This document shows positions 11,661 through 25,339 of a stretch of DNA of 64,000 bases, one piece after another. The notes under the pieces are model-generated. The model worked only from the letters and a program-made list of their open reading frames with translations, made no database searches and had not been told where the DNA came from. The position numbers and the translations under genes are program-made. The DNA is taken from positions 13,888,144 to 13,952,143 of the forward strand of contig CM055114.1 of assembly GCA_029204225.1 (NCBI GenBank), written 5' to 3'. Each line of letters begins with the position of its first letter. Positions within the stretch are counted from its first letter, which is position 1. The DNA is from Diphasiastrum complanatum. Taxonomy: Eukaryota > Streptophyta > Lycopodiopsida > Lycopodiales > Lycopodiaceae.

Positions 11661-12858
11661 TTCCCCGAGAGAACCTTCACCCCGACTAAGATTTGTGTGA
11701 GGTGTCACCGAATAAATAGCATGAAGATGAGTCATCATGCCGAAGGTATTAAGTTATGAACCTTAAAAAATGGGGTGATAAAGACAAGTGGCCCCAGTCA
11801 TGTGAAGAGTGGGAGGGAGATCATATTTGTTGGTGGCAAGCACATATTTGCTCTCTAAACTGGCCTGGACATGGTTTTACAATTAAATTTTAATGATTTA
11901 TGATTTACAGCCATAAATTGCCAACAGAAATTGCACAGAACACCATCTCTTATTAATGCATGCATTTCGCGAGTACTCCATCTCTGGATCTTATCTCTCT
12001 GTTTTGCACTCTGTTTTTGCGAGCCATCCTTTTTTGATGAGGGAGAGGGAGCAGTACGAGGAGGAGGAGGAGGAGAACATGGGGATGTCGCCAAAGCTTG
12101 AAAGGTTTCTTTGCATGTGATCCTGCCTTTTTATGCATTCGGATGATTTTGGGCTTCTGCAATCTCCCACGTTTTCGGTTCTGACATGCGAGAGTATTTC
12201 CTGGCAGTTTAGATCACGTTTTTGTTTTTGGATTGCCTGTTTCCCAAAAATCGGAAGTTCAACGATGTGGAATCTGCAAGATGTGGTTCAGGCTTAGCTA
12301 ATGGGTGACTATTGGCACGGCTTCACACAGAGGGTTTGTCGGTTTTGTGGTAATTGTTGCCATTGAGGTTAATACAAGATGTACAAGAAGGTTTCGCTAT
12401 CGTAATGTCCTTACACGACTATACCGGAACGGGATCTATATCATAGGTCTTACATACGGTATGTAATTATGTAATTTCAAGATGTGATGACAATTAGGGA
12501 AGATTTTAGTGAGAAATCGCTTAGATTTCTCGGAACCCCGGTAGATTTCTGTCAATAATGTTGCCTGTTGCTTCCATGGATGTTTGTTTGAAGGAGAGCT
12601 GAAGGCTGCTTGAGGTTATCCTTATGTTGGTTTAGCGGTCAATACTTTGTGAAAGTGCAACAACATTAGTTCCGACAAACTAGTGCGGTTTGATATCTGG
12701 TGATAACATTGGAGGCTGAACCTGATCTGTGGTCATTAAGACAAAGATGGTGTGGAGTTGTTGCCTTGAGAAGAGTTTTTGAAAGGATGCTATGCACATA
12801 GCCATATGCAAATTCCAGAAGGAATAGTGTACTTGTGTTTGGCACCTAGATCGACGAG

Positions 12859-14884
12859 ATGCTGAGCGTTACAGTCGCTGTACGATCCACTAACGGGCTA
12901 GTTTTACCTTGTGGACTTCCCAGTCTTAAGATTGATGACGAGGCCATTCCATTGCCTACTGTGTCTACCTGCCTCTCGCCTTTATTCTATCGGTCGCCAA
13001 AAACTCTAATGGTAAGTATCTGTCAACTACTTTTTAAGAATTGGGTTTTTCAATTATCTTATTTAGCTGTAAACTGCCTCTTATTCACCGCATTCCCAGC
13101 CTTCGTACACAAAGCTGCGAATCATTAAGGGTAGTCGGCGAGTTTTCTTCGATCCAAGGATCTTGTTCCTTGACTTGTTGCACGTTATGGTTTTCATTGT
13201 ACAAGCCTTTCCCAATCTTGTATGGGTCCACAGCTAGAGTTTTCGATCTTCAGCAAGGGAATGATACTAGAAAACGGAATATTTTTTGGAGAAAGATTTT
13301 CTATTCCTTTTGCAATCAATGAGAAGCGCGTGCTATTTTCATTGGCATTTCTTAGATCCCATGGTAAAAAATGCATGAGCTGATTCAAAACCTCGCTAGT
13401 AAGGTACTGCAGTTAAAGGGTCCTGCCTGATACTGCTGATGTTTGGATCGTATTCCCAGATAGAGTCGGATAAGTGTTTGTAAGCACATCCAAATTTTGA
13501 TAGTTCAGTACGTTGCAACTAACAACGTCCTTTTTAGGTTCAAGGAGCATGCAGGTCTTTAGATCTAGCAATCTCTTGACCTTTGAATTTTCTGGAAAGT
13601 GCTTTTATGGATTCAAGATTTGCTAACTAATCTATGTAATCAGATGTATGATCAGGTGCCCAAAGGGCAATCTACCCCTCCTTTTAAGGATACCCAATGT
13701 GGTAAAACCAGTTCTCCAAAAAGTAGCAGAATCATCAATAGTGGAGCCACTTTTAGTACATCAATTGCTCCCTTGAAGCTAGAGTCACCAGCAGGGCAGT
13801 ATCTCGTGTCAATGCTTCAAAGCAATCCCCACCTTTTTTATTCAGCTGTAGATCACGAACTTGAGCAGCTTGCTGCAGAGGAGAACGTTGCTTTGCAAGA
13901 GCTGCCTAAAGTTTCAGGGCACCTTCTGACGCTATACAGGTGAATACCCTTTATGTCTATCAGCAAATTATGGTAAGTCACATACTGCAGAAGGCTGTTT
14001 TAGTCCAGGATTTTGACAATGACATGTTCATGTTACTTGACAGGAAAATAGCTGATGTAAAAGCAAGAGAAAGATGTATGGTGTTAAAGGAGCTCATGTA
14101 TGCCCTGGTGGTGCAGAAGTTTGTTGAGACTGGCATTGCTCTTACCCCTTCCCTTTCAAATAAGGACGTGCTTGCAAACATTGGAAGTCCTCCAGATGAA
14201 AAGCAGCTTGAAATGATTCATTCTTCCGAAGCTTTGGAAATGATTAAAGACCATCTCTATTCAGTGATTGAAGGTAAGGAAGGAATTTCACTTAAACATG
14301 ATGGAGGTACCATGGTGAAGATTAGCAGATTTCGTGTTGGCCAGCTGTATGCTAGCTCCATTGTGTACGGATACTTTATAAGGAGAGTAGATCAACGATT
14401 CCAACTAGAACGGAGGATGAAACACTTGGCCTCAGGGTTGAATCAAAGGCATGAGGTAGATGATGCAATTCAAAAGTCTAGGTACGGGGGAGATGGAGAA
14501 GCAAGAGGATCAAATGAAATATTTGTAAGTTCTGGACTAAACAGATTCAAGGGGACGAGTGGTCTGCAGTCAGATGGAGAGTTAAATGCAAAACTTAGGA
14601 AATTGAAAGCCTATGTGTCATCTTTTGACCCCCAGACATTGGATCAGTACGCTACATTGCGTTACAGGGAGACCTTGGATGTGATTGAGAAACAGGCTGA
14701 AGCTCTGTTTGGTAGGCCAGATTTAGAGGTGGAACTGGACCCATTTGGTCAGAAGGCCAACATCCATCTTACTTCCTTGCAACTCAAACTGCTGGTGCTA
14801 GAAGCGGTGGCTTTTGGTTCTTTTCTTTGGGATGTGGAAAGCATTGTTGAATCACAGTGTACACTCCACCCGGTTTCTCAGTAA
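12859..14884 (+). CDS. DUF760 chloroplast protein (UV-B-induced protein At3g17800-like)
   Basis: Three exons join in phase: 12859-13011 (donor GTAAGT), 13644-13939 (acceptor TGTAATCAG, donor GTGAAT) and 14044-14884 (acceptor TTGACAG, stop TAA). This gives about 429 residues, close to the Arabidopsis At3g17800 protein. The first 60 residues are rich in Ser/Thr and hydrophobics with few acidic residues, as in a plastid transit peptide. Family blocks follow: LESPAGQYLVSMLQSNPHLF, RRIADVK-type residues read here as RKIADVKARER, LKELMYALVVQKFVETG, VGQLYASSIVYGYFIRRVDQ, YVSSFDPQTLDQYATLRYRE and the terminal LVLEAVAFGSFLWDVES. Molecular function is not established for the family; UV-B induction is reported for the Arabidopsis member. 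The gene looks intact. The first exon is the least certain part. Confidence 0.85.
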
Positions 14885-16440
14885 ACGTGAAATTGTTTGC
14901 AAGGGATAGGTCAATTTTATCTTGCAAATAGTTCTCTTTATTATAATTTAAAAGAGCTGAATGTTGCTCGCCTAGCACAGAGATCTGTAGAATTATACTG
15001 TTTTTCAGGTACTTTTCGTCAAACATACATATCATGAAAAGTTTTTTGACTGAAGTTCATGACATTTCAAGCATCTGTAGCCTCTTATACATTGGGCAGA
15101 AAGTAATAATTTCAAGGAAGAAATATCAAAATCTCATGACAATGTCCAATTCATCAAAATAAAGTCAACATCGTGCAAATTTTTTTCGAGACTTGTCCAA
15201 ATCTTGAAGATCACATATGAAAGTGCCCAAACTCCAGATTTACAGAAATTCAACCCTAGCTTTTCAGTTTAGTGGAGATGACTGAGAGAAAACTGACTGA
15301 TCACTCGCACATTTAGTTTACAGATGGTTTTAGCCATTTCTTGCTGGATACACATTTTTGGGTTATACATGATAGTGCTTCCAATGGCTTAGATAGATTG
15401 GCATTTAATGACTCTTTAATTAATTATTTGATGCGAAAATGTCCATTGTGATTACATATTCGATAATTGGGTTGCCCAGTTATGAACACTAGATAATGGT
15501 TGTTTGGATGTCCGTTGTAAGGATATGGTGCATAAAAAGTTAACGTACATGAAAGTTATGATGGAATGTATGTGACCAATGACAAATGACAGGTTGCCAC
15601 ATAGCGCATAGAAATATACATGCGCTATGAGCTTGGTGTCCTCATGCACATTCTTTCAAAAAAAATTGAAAAAAAAATGTAAATCTTTTTTTGGAAAATG
15701 AGAAGACCTGAAAAAAAAAAACGTGAAAAAAAAAATTTACAAAAATAAAAAACTGAAACAAAAAGTGCGAAAGAAAAACCGAAGAAACAAAGTGGAAAAG
15801 AATCAACAAAAAAATAAGGGAAAAAAATTCCGAAAAAAAACCTTCACACATGTCTTCACACATCATGATGTAGGGGAAGGTCGTTGCACTCGGCGACTTG
15901 CTTGATGGGGCCCTTGGGCGTTCCCCCCCTCCCCTGAAAGGTTTCCAGTTTTCACTTATATAAGCCATTGATCTGGGGTGCTCTTTGCTTATGAGAGTAT
16001 GTTTTTGGCTGCCCGATGATGTGGCACTCCAAGAAGCCAAAAACTTTCATGAGTGGTTTCAGGCACGTTGGGCTCAAACACGTGCATGCCTCCAAGATTC
16101 TAGGCTCATAACGCAACCCCACCCTCACCTCCCACCCCCCGCCCCCCAAAAAAAGAATGTTGTGGCCTAACACAAAGCCCTTGTCATTATTGTGATTTTT
16201 TGGGATTTGTAAATATGGCCATTCAATAAGAATGTATGAAAAATATGGAGGCATTTTCTAGCTTTACATTGTGTAGTAATTGAAATGTTTTTTTTTCTCA
16301 CTTTGAATATTAATTTTTATGAATTTAGAATTCAACATTCACTATTCTCTGATTTGAATAATGCCAAGTTTGCATTAAAAACAACTATAATTTTCATTAT
16401 TTGCTATTTAATATTAATGATTCTAGATTCTTGACTTTAC
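14885..16440. other. Non-coding region with A-rich low-complexity tract
   Basis: This region is downstream of the DUF760 gene. Bases 15650-15850 are long A runs broken by single bases, giving lysine-rich open frames on one strand and Phe-rich ones on the other; neither is credible as a gene. A C-rich run lies at 16120-16150. AATAAA-like sequence near 15160 could serve polyadenylation, but this is unproven. Confidence 0.5.
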
Positions 16441-16443
16441 AAT

Positions 16444-16928
16444 TGTTACGTATGTCCTGTATATAGGATTCGGCAAAATCCTAGACTTGGATTTCCGATA
16501 CTCCAATGTACGAGATTATTAGTTACACCACGTCATTTTGGACTAGGCCAAAAATGTAATTAATAACCTTGTAAGGGCACATGTGCTGTAATTGGATCTA
16601 TGGAGCTTTTGCATGGTGATTGACAGCTTTTGTGCAAGAATATGAGATCAATTGATTTTGATAGGAATGGAGGGATCCTATGGAGAATATTCTCTATCAT
16701 TTGGAGATTACATAACCTGGTGGAACTTGCCCATCTCCTCATTCAATTTTTTTGTTTCCGAGAGCCCAGGATCCTCTCCTCTCTTGCATTCAGGCACCAT
16801 GGCTTGGGGGTAAAGCGGTTAGGGATTTCGATTTTTGTTTCATGTTGGTTGGGTGGCTTGGCTCCACACGTGTCATTTTGGTTGTATGCAACATGATCTA
16901 GGTAGATCTTCACTTGGCGATCATTACA
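16444..16928 (+). mobile_element. Candidate LTR of a copia-type retrotransposon
   Basis: The sequence begins TGTTACGTATGTCC and ends CATTACA. It is followed directly by a primer-binding site, TGGTATCAGAACAAGGC at 16930-16946, complementary to the 3' end of initiator tRNA-Met as in many plant copia elements. Length is about 485 bp. No matching second LTR was found in the window. Confidence 0.55.
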
Positions 16929-16929
16929 G

Positions 16930-18465
16930 TGGTATCAGAACAAGGCTTTGCATCGATCAGAATATGGAGTTGTTTTTTGCTTTTTCCCAACTTTTTGGTA
17001 TTGTTTCCTTGCTTTTAACTTTCGAGTGGTGGAATTGACCTCCAAGTAAGTGGCTTCTCTTATTTTGGTTTGATGATCATTATTATGAAAATTTTCCATA
17101 GAAAATGATGGAAGTTTATGGAATTTTTATGGTTTTTTGCAGTTTTTGAGCTAGTATTCAATTTTTGGGCTTGAAATTTATCAGAACTACTGATATTGAA
17201 CATTTTTCAAAATTGTACTTGTTGTTTTCCAGTCATTATGATTGATTCTAATGAATGCATGCCATGATTATGGTCAAAGATAGTGATTTTGGCTAGAAAT
17301 GGGCTATATGAACCATGATTGACTGAAATAAAAACTTTTAGTGCTTGCATGTTATTAAATTACAGTAGATATGGCCTGATTGCACTTGCATGTGGGTTTG
17401 ATCCACAAAAAAATGCAAAATTGGTTGAAAAATGGTCAAAAACATGGTTTCTTGGTGGTTTTTTCAATGTTTTTGGTGATTATCATAAAATCCTTGGCTA
17501 CTATTTTACATGCACATTTTCAGAGGCGATGATGATGTCCTAAGGCTGTCATGAAGTTTGGTTGTGATTATATACCATTACGAATCTCAAAAAATCAAAA
17601 AATAGTGTATTTTTGTGATTTTTTTGAGCTTGAATAACTCTCAATTGGTGGTCTGAACCTGTTAGATCTTGTTACAAGTTGAAAGATATGATGAATTGCC
17701 TTTGATTTGAGCCATCATGAACCCAATTTGGAGTTGGGGGACTTATGCACCAATATCTTGAAGTTTTGCTTGTTGAAGGACTTCATAAATGCAATTTTTG
17801 CATGATCTGAGCTTATGATTGCTTGCTGGACCTGTTGGAAGCCTCTATGTCTCTCTAATAAATCTTAGAAGAGTTCTTGTAATCTTGAATTGGATCTATA
17901 TTGGGTTGGAGTGAGAATACCACCTATATTTAGAACTCTTTTCTCTCTCCAATGCTTTTGTCATGCATTTATTATTGATTTTTTGGCAAAGCATAATGCA
18001 TCTTAACTTGAATAAAAAATTATGAATGCAAGTCTATCAATTCGTATCAATTAGAAGTCGGACCAAATTCAAATTCTGCAAAGCATTAACTCTTGTGGCT
18101 CTACTAGCACAATGAGCATTTAGAATTTCACTTTATTATTAGATTATTATCTACAAATTCTTATACTCAAAGTTGTATCAAAATTTGTTACTAGTAAATG
18201 TTTTTTTATCATTACTGACATAGTTACAAATGGAAGTGTGCTTTTTCAACCATTGCTATTTGGAGTTGGTTGCTTAACGAATAAAGCTATGATTAAAATG
18301 CTCGTTTAAGAATTAAAACCTAATTGTGCATTTAGCATTTTTAATTTTGCTACTATTTGGGACGTAGACTCAAACCTAGTTTATGTTTTGGCTCATAAAG
18401 AGTACACAAATTGTGGGAAAGTCATGGCATCGTCACAAGAAAACCCAACTACATCTATCCAGGTA
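16930..18465 (+). mobile_element. Primer-binding site, long leader and start of gag
   Basis: After the primer-binding site there is about 1.5 kb of leader without a coding frame. A short frame opens at 18425 (MASSQENPTTSIQ), a typical copia gag start, followed by a likely donor (GTATGA). The element is cut off near 18600, where an oppositely oriented copia element begins. Confidence 0.45.
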
Positions 18466-18609
18466 TGAGCTTCTTCTATTTTGAATTGGCATTAATCCAG
18501 AGGATAACGTGCACAAAGAATTATGCATAATGGTAAGATTACAAGGGATTCGATATAAACTAGAACTCCTGTAAGGACCTTTTTGCTTACAGAATGACGT
18601 TTTCGACTC

Positions 18610-20136
18610 TCTTATGCTTAGCTATTTACTATGAACAAATTAGGGCTAAATCGATAGCATGCCTGTTCTTCACAGAATCTTGAGAATTCTGTCCTTTTGT
18701 ATTCACCTCCATTGTCAGATCTAAGGATCTGTATCTTTTTTGAGGTGTGTCGCTCTGCGAATGCCACGAACTTCTTGAAAGAATCAAATACTTTGGATTT
18801 TTTCTTCAAGTAGTAGATCGTGTCATTCGGCTATAATCATCTATGAACGTTAGAAAATATCTTGAACCTGAGAGCGAATATGTTTTCATCGGTCCACAGA
18901 CATCAGAGTGAACGAGCTCAAGGACTTCCTTGGCTCTTCTTCCCTCGTGTGTGAATGGATTCCGATGTTGCTTGCCTTTCTGACAAGCTTCGCATAACTC
19001 TTTCTGAGTGTGGGCACATAAAGTGCTCTTGGCAGCTCTGCTTGGCCTGACAGTGTTCGTAGCTGTAGAGAGCCAATGCCCTTGACATCGTGTCTGCTTC
19101 CATCGCCTAGAATCACCGCTCTGTCATTTTCTAGTTCGTGAAAGTTGATCAAGATCTTCTTGTTGTAGGTTATGTAAGATGTTGCTCCTGAATCGATGAC
19201 CACATCGTAGCCATGTTCGAACTAGCTTGTCGAAGCTTCGTCGAGTATCGTGAAAGCTTCGTCACCTCTTTCAGCATCCTTTGATGACTCTACAATGTTT
19301 GCCTTTTCAGCTCTGTTTTTCCTTTTTGGGTTGATCTGCAGTCGTATGCAGAATGCCCTTTCTTCTTGTAGTGCATGCAAGGTATTGCTGGATTGAACCA
19401 GCATTTGTTGGTCGTATGGCCTGGTTTGTGGCAGTGATCGCATGAAGAAGATTGTTGATTCGAGGACTTCATCTTCTCGAATCTTGGCTTGTTTTTGTTC
19501 TTCTTCTTTCCTTTCGTGAAGAGAGCCTTCTCTTGATCACTGCTTCCCTCTCCTTCGTCTCTCATCAGTCTCTCATCAACGACAAGACTGACTGCTTTGT
19601 CGAATGTCATATCTGTTAGACTCAGTATGAGCATTCTCAGTGGTTGATAGGACGTCGGTAGAAATTTCATGAAGTACATCAGCTGCTGTGGTGCTGAGAC
19701 CTGGTGCTCCTATCCTGATGCAGCGAGTTGAGCGAAGTGCATGACTGAAGCTACAGTCCTCACTTCATACTTCTGCTTGAATCTTTCCCATGCTGCATGG
19801 TTGCTTTCGTAGTCTTCAATCTATATGAGTAGATCTTCAATCTATATGAGTAGATCTTCATTTATGGACGAAACGATGATCGCCATTGCGCGCTCATCCT
19901 TTCTGATCCATTCAGCTCTCCTTGGGTCTCCCTTTGGAGGCTACACCTCTGAGAGCTCGGTCACCAACCAGATGCCTTCGCCCTTCAGGAGTGTTTTGAT
20001 TTTGAATTTTCAGATCTGTAATTTGCACCATCAAGACTGATTGGTACTCTGGTCTAGATTGTCGTAGCCATATTGTGTTGTCTAGAGGAATCACTGTTGG
20101 AATATCAGTAGTGATGACCTGTATGCTCTGATACCA
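18610..20136 (-). mobile_element. Ty1/copia element, gag-protease-integrase fragment
   Basis: Read on the - strand from the primer-binding site TGGTATCAGAGCATACAGG (20136-20118). Gag sequence runs to about 19290 with a zinc knuckle CDHCHKPGHTTNKC. Protease is at 19203-18886 (MVIDSGATSYITYNK). An integrase core fragment ends at 18618 (ILRSDNGGEYKRTEF). Frames are broken between these parts. The 3' two-thirds of pol is missing. Confidence 0.8.
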
Positions 20137-20903
20137 TGTAGCGGAAGTTTTTTTTCGTTTCATGTTCGTCTTCTCTCTTCTGATTCGCGAACAATTTTTT
20201 GTCTTTGAATTTTCTTTTCGTGCGGAAGCTCTTACAGGATCCCAGACATGCGACTACGCATCACAGAACATATCTTTTTGCAATCAAGAGACACAGCATA
20301 AGGCCAAGAGATACACGAAATAGAGCGACTATATTGTTAGTTTGGTTTTAGAGCGAGATCGTCAATGTCTCGCTCGTTGGCGGATTGACACTCTGCTCTG
20401 ACGTTGTGTTCTGCTCGTTGGCAGACTTTCATGCACAACTATGGTATTTTTGCTTTCTTACTCTATTCGCTACGTCTCTCTATGTTTTTTACAGATCTCC
20501 GTCAAATTCTCATCACACAGTTATGATCCAGAGAGGATCGTTTATACCTCCACTATGTGGAGTTTACAAGATAGCCAAACGTAGAATCACAAGACTAGTT
20601 AACGCTAATCAACTAGTTAGTTAGTCTCCGTTGTTGCTATTCGTTTCAGTTGGGCGTGAAGCCCGTTGAGCTGCCAGCTGGCAGCGCGAAATTTTTCTTC
20701 GTGTGTTTTTGTTCTTTTCGTTTCTTTTCGTAGTTTTTGTTTTGCGTCCATTTTGCGGTTTGCGGTCCTGGAGGTGTGTTTACGATTCGCGAATCGTTCG
20801 TGCTTCGAGTCAAAGACACGTTGACTGTCACGAATTGTTCTCGTTCGACCTTCGTGTCTTGTTCGTGTTGCGACAAAGTTGCAGGAGTTCACCATTTCTA
20901 ACA
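20137..20903 (-). mobile_element. LTR of the minus-strand copia element
   Basis: On the - strand this 767-bp segment begins TGTTAGAAATGG at 20903 and ends in CA at 20137, immediately before the primer-binding site. It contains several copies of a CGAACAA/TTGTTCG-like word. Only this one LTR is present. Confidence 0.65.
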
Positions 20904-22600
20904 CCCTCTCAAGCTCACGAAGTCCCTTGAGTGGAATTGCTTAACCAAGTATCTCCAGATTATGAAATGGCATCTTAGGCTTGTTGGGCTCTTGGGCAAA
21001 GTTAGCTCAACAATGCTAGTTCCACATTACCAAATGGCACAAACCTAATGGCTCATGTGGCCAACCTAGAATCAAGAGTCCAAGTCACTTGTGATTGTAT
21101 TGTAAGTTGTAACCACTAGCTAACAAAGGGCCAACAAAGTCCAAAAAACCAGCCCGGTTGATTTAAACTAGTCAAATTCACAAGAATTATCATTCCAAAC
21201 TCAAATTAAAGATTATTATCAAATGTCCAATCAAGATTATAAAGGGAGAAATCGGCCATGTTAAGAATCAGAATAAAGCCTTTTAACAACCCATCCTAGA
21301 AAAGGGAGCTGGTCAAAGGCCAAGCAAGGCTTCATACTCCTTTGACATGGCTTCACACCACTCCTTTGATTGGAGTGGTTCTTGGACATCTCTTGGCTCG
21401 ATAATTCCAGTCGAGACTCCATAGGCTATTTCGGTCAACAAGGATTGAGAAGGTAGGTAGAAGGGCCCTCTTAAGCCACTACTCACCACAAAGGTGTTTT
21501 AAAATTTTCATGGCGAAACAAATTTCGGTCAACAGCGGATTGAGAAGGTAGGTAGAAGGGCCCGCTGAAGCCACTACTCACCAGAGAGTTGTAAAGTTTT
21601 CATGAGGACACAAATTCCGGATGGATGGTGGAAAAAGAAGATCGGTTTCATGTCCATGGAAAGAGCTCTAGGTTGGTTGGAACTTGGCACATCAAAATCG
21701 GTAAAAGTGTCCAAAATCTATGGCACATGCCCCTCATTTTAGGTGCACTCCAACCTACCAACTCACGAAACCTACAATCCCCTCTGCATGTGCAAAGTGC
21801 TTAGCCCCCCACACCGGTATATTCATATGACCATCACCGGGACCTCGTGACTGATATCACGTGACCCTTTTCCACGTGGCAGCAAGTGGCAGGGGCAACG
21901 CAGCTGTACGAAGATTTCATGTGTGACGTCCATTGCAAACGGAGAAGTGTACGAATGTCGATGACGCCCATTGCACGTCCCTTAGTGACGTGCGCACGTC
22001 ACGCTGGTCCGAAGACCAATGCTAGACGAGTGACCCTTGTGTCAGGTACCTATTACCAACCTAAGCCGTCCATCCTTTGACCAGTGACCAGTGTGACCAG
22101 CCATGAAAAACAGCATATTATAAACGGTTTTAATAAGATGCATAATGCATGGGGCAAGTGTTGATTCTTGATTGGAGTGAGGGGGGAATACCTAGGTCAG
22201 AACATGGCTCCATTAGCTTGTGGGTAGATTTGTGAGTAGATGTTCGGGAAAGCTGACAAAGTATAGGAACTAAATCGGCGCTTCTCTCAAGAATTGGCGT
22301 CATGAAATTTTTCTTTAAGAACATGCCTCCAGTAGCTTGTGGGTGGATGTTCGGGAAAGCCGACAAAGTATAGGAATGAAAGCGACGCTTCTCTCAAGAA
22401 ATGTTGTCATGAAATTTTTTGTCGTGTTTTACATAGGCATATAATGCCTTTTATGTGTAGATGGAAAGCTTCAAAACAAGCTTTTTGAGGACAACTCAAA
22501 AAAGGTTCTTCGGACACCGCTTTGTGGGTTATTCACATTTTTTTTTGGGGGGGGCTTCACCCTCTAAGGCCCTTCTATTAGGGAAAGGCCTTTAGTCCAG
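20904..22600. repeat. Non-coding region with two local duplications
   Basis: A direct repeat of 95 bp covers 21428-21522 and 21523-21617; each copy starts TTTCGGTCAACA and includes GATTGAGAAGGTAGGTAG. A second direct repeat of about 119 bp covers roughly 22200-22313 and 22318-22420, sharing GATGTTCGGGAAAGC and GACAAAGTATAGGAA. No gene was recognised. Confidence 0.65.
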
Positions 22601-22617
22601 GGCAGTAGCCAAAAATG

Positions 22618-22664
22618 CTTCTTGATTTCCAAGGGGGAGGCTCGAACTTGGGACCAAAGAAACT
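22618..22664 (-). mobile_element. 5'-truncated copy of the tRNA-like retroposon
   Basis: On the - strand this matches the last 47 bp of the element at 22680-22764 (AGTTTCTTTGGTCCC then GTTCGAGCCTCC). It is preceded at 22603 by CAGTAGCCAAAAATG, a near match to the target-site duplication of its neighbour. It is either a local duplication or an older insertion into the same kind of target. Confidence 0.55.
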
Positions 22665-22679
22665 TAGTAGCCCAAAATG

Positions 22680-22764
22680 CTTCTTGATTTCCAAGGGGAG
22701 GCTCGAACTTGGACCAAAGAAACTTTGGATGGCAAGCTAACCAACAAAGCCAACCCCATTGGGC
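22680..22764 (-). mobile_element. 85-bp tRNA-like SINE
   Basis: The insertion is flanked by a perfect 15-bp direct repeat TAGTAGCCCAAAATG at 22665-22679 and 22765-22779. On the - strand it contains an A-box-like word (TTGGCTTTGTTGGTTAGC) and a B-box-like word (AGTTCGAGCCTCC), the two internal parts of an RNA polymerase III promoter. A close relative with its own different target-site duplication is at 53205-53290. There is no long unrelated tail. Confidence 0.75.
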
Positions 22765-23562
22765 TAGTAGCCCAAAATGAAATGTTCTAGGATGCAAAAC
22801 TTCCTCAATGGGGAAAGATTTTTTTATATTTTGGTCTTTTTTTTGTGGTCAATTTTTTTCTACATGCATTGGTGCACGTATTCCATCTGAGGAGGGCAAA
22901 CACTCATTTCACGACTTACAAATACTATAACTTAAGATTTGTCAAATAAAATGTTTTGAATACTAGATTATGTGTTGTATTTTTTAAAACCTTCGGCATT
23001 CAATGGAGCATGCCCAAGAAATGGCTAAAGGCTAAGACATGAGATTAAATTAACTCGGCTTTGAGTTTGAGTGCAGTTTTACAACATCTAATTTCTCTAA
23101 AGTTTTTCAATAATAACCTTTTCCTTGAATTTTGCCTCCCTTATATGTCATATGTTGTCATAATATATAATACATAACAATCTCAAAATCGTGTAGATCA
23201 TTTCATTGAGACATATAAATACTACTATCACAAATCTTGAGGTTTAAGGTTCTCTGAATGTCTTCATAGAACCTAGCATCTCTTACATAAAAATTAAGTG
23301 TCAATGTTTTGAATATCAACGTCTTACAAATTTGTTTACAGAGTGCATTTAGAAAAAGATGTCCTATTCTCATAGTATGCAAGTTCTTTCAAGCAGTATC
23401 CTTTAATTATCCTATAGTTTTGAAGGCTTGTCAGCTTCTAAATAATGTTGCCTTCTATGTCCTCCAACTCAAAACTTTTGCCGATTAATATTCTCCTTCA
23501 AATTTCCAAAGACTCCTGGTATGTCAACTTTTTGTTGAGCCTCACCCCACTATGTTGAAAAA

Positions 23563-23579
23563 TTCTCTCTCTCCTCTCT

Positions 23580-23650
<71 letters not shown>
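23563..23650. repeat. CT microsatellite
   Basis: An almost uninterrupted (CT)n run of about 88 bp, with a few CC and TT interruptions at its left end. Confidence 0.95.
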
Positions 23651-23656
<6 letters not shown>

Positions 23657-25230
23657 TTTCTTTATCCGTTTATATTGCTAAAGATGAAATTCTTATAAAG
23701 AAAAATCATAATCAATCTTTTGGAGGTTAACATTTCTTTGAATCTTTAATCAATTGATTTCTTAAAACTAGTACCGGAAGCCCAACACCTTAACACCACA
23801 TAAGTTTTGTAACTTGGAACACTTGTCTCATAATGGGAACTACCATGCCATGTATTGGTACCCTCCAAAAAATTTGTTGTAGGCTATATGTACTCCTTTT
23901 ATTCATTTGCATATGTTGGAGTTCTATGTTTACTTGAAGCTCCTTGTTTTCAAGTTGTGGTATTTGTTAGCCCTATGATTGTAACACACCTTAATATCCA
24001 TCAAAAGAATGGATTCACTACCGTTCTCCCACACACAAAACACACCCAAGCATCCCAAGAAAGAATAAGAGTTTCTCAAGGGATTTTATAGTAATTAGAT
24101 CTATACTATTGTAAGTGTGCCTGTCATTTTTTAGTATCTTACGTCTTCATGATTTAGATATTCATTAACACAATATTTCCTATCTTCGGCTAGTTTTTTT
24201 TTTTTGTGGACAAAAGCTTACCCTCTGATTAAGAACTTTTTACAAGTACATGGAAAGAAAAGTCAAAGTGACAACTGATTATTATAGAAGAGAATAAGTC
24301 TTTGGTCTTGTAATTCAAAAAATTGATGAAGTTTTCATTAGAAAAGTAATAGGCTTTAGTAATGTGTCTTGTCAACCAATGCTATTATAAAACTCTTGCT
24401 AACTTTAGATTAAGATTTGTCTCCAACAAACAATTTTTGTCATCTTCAATATTTCACTTGCTCAAAATTCAAAATAGCTCATTTTCAAAGTATATGACTT
24501 TCTACTAGCTGAACAATATATTGTTCCATTTTTGTCTTAAAACATGAGACAAAGTATCTATAGCTAAATTTTTTTGTGATGTGACATATCAAACACCATT
24601 ATTGTGTTGCCAAATCCTTTTCACAATAAAATGGAATGTTAGAATCCGCATCATAATATCAAGTTATGGACTAGAATAAAATGGTCTGAGGTAGCATGTC
24701 AAACTCATCAAGATCATTTTCACTTTTGAACTTTCTTGATCTTTAGTTTGCTCCTCATGCACTCAAGCATCGGCACACTCTAAGAAGCATCAAGCTTCAC
24801 CACCCTCAAAGTAGAATGACATGTACACAATCCACAATCCACAATCTCAACTCCAATATGTAGGAGAAACAAACACAAGCACCATATTTTCAAGGTCATG
24901 GGTATACCAAAACAAGATAAACAACGGGAACAACATACAACACTCTATTCACGATATAACTCTTGGAGATGATTGAAGAAGTGGCATTCTCTACATGAAC
25001 AACAATTTAAACACATGCTTCATGTTATCCATGAAATGTTCATCATCTCAATATTACAGTATCTAGTCCATTACTATGTATTCTCCATTACTTGTACTTT
25101 ATCCTACTCGACTAAATATGGTGACTCTTGTCCCATCTATGTGCTACTTCCAAAACTTATATTCCTATGTCTCTACCATTTGTTTCATGGCCATGTACAA
25201 GTCAAACAACACATGTCGTTCATTTCTAAT
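23651..25230. other. Non-coding stretch, no gene seen
   Basis: AT-rich sequence with only short unconvincing frames and no recognised repeat. It leads into copia-type coding sequence at about 25340. Confidence 0.5.
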
Positions 25231-25339
25231 CCTTTTTGTTAGCACTTAAGTGTTATATGGGTCCGAACAAGGATTCAAACCAAGCACTACTGATTGCAAC
25301 TTCTATTCCAAGTCAATGTAGCAATCCTTCATTATCATC

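Noticed and set aside
13041-13322. Open frame in the first intron of the DUF760 gene as an extra exon
   Set aside because: Joining exon 12859-13011 directly to 13644-13939 keeps phase and gives a protein of the family's usual length.
15642-16040. Lysine-rich or Phe-rich open frames around 15.7 kb
   Set aside because: They arise from A runs on one strand and T runs on the other; no domain and no codon signature.
23563-23650. CT tract as a promoter element
   Set aside because: It is a plain microsatellite with no gene start nearby.
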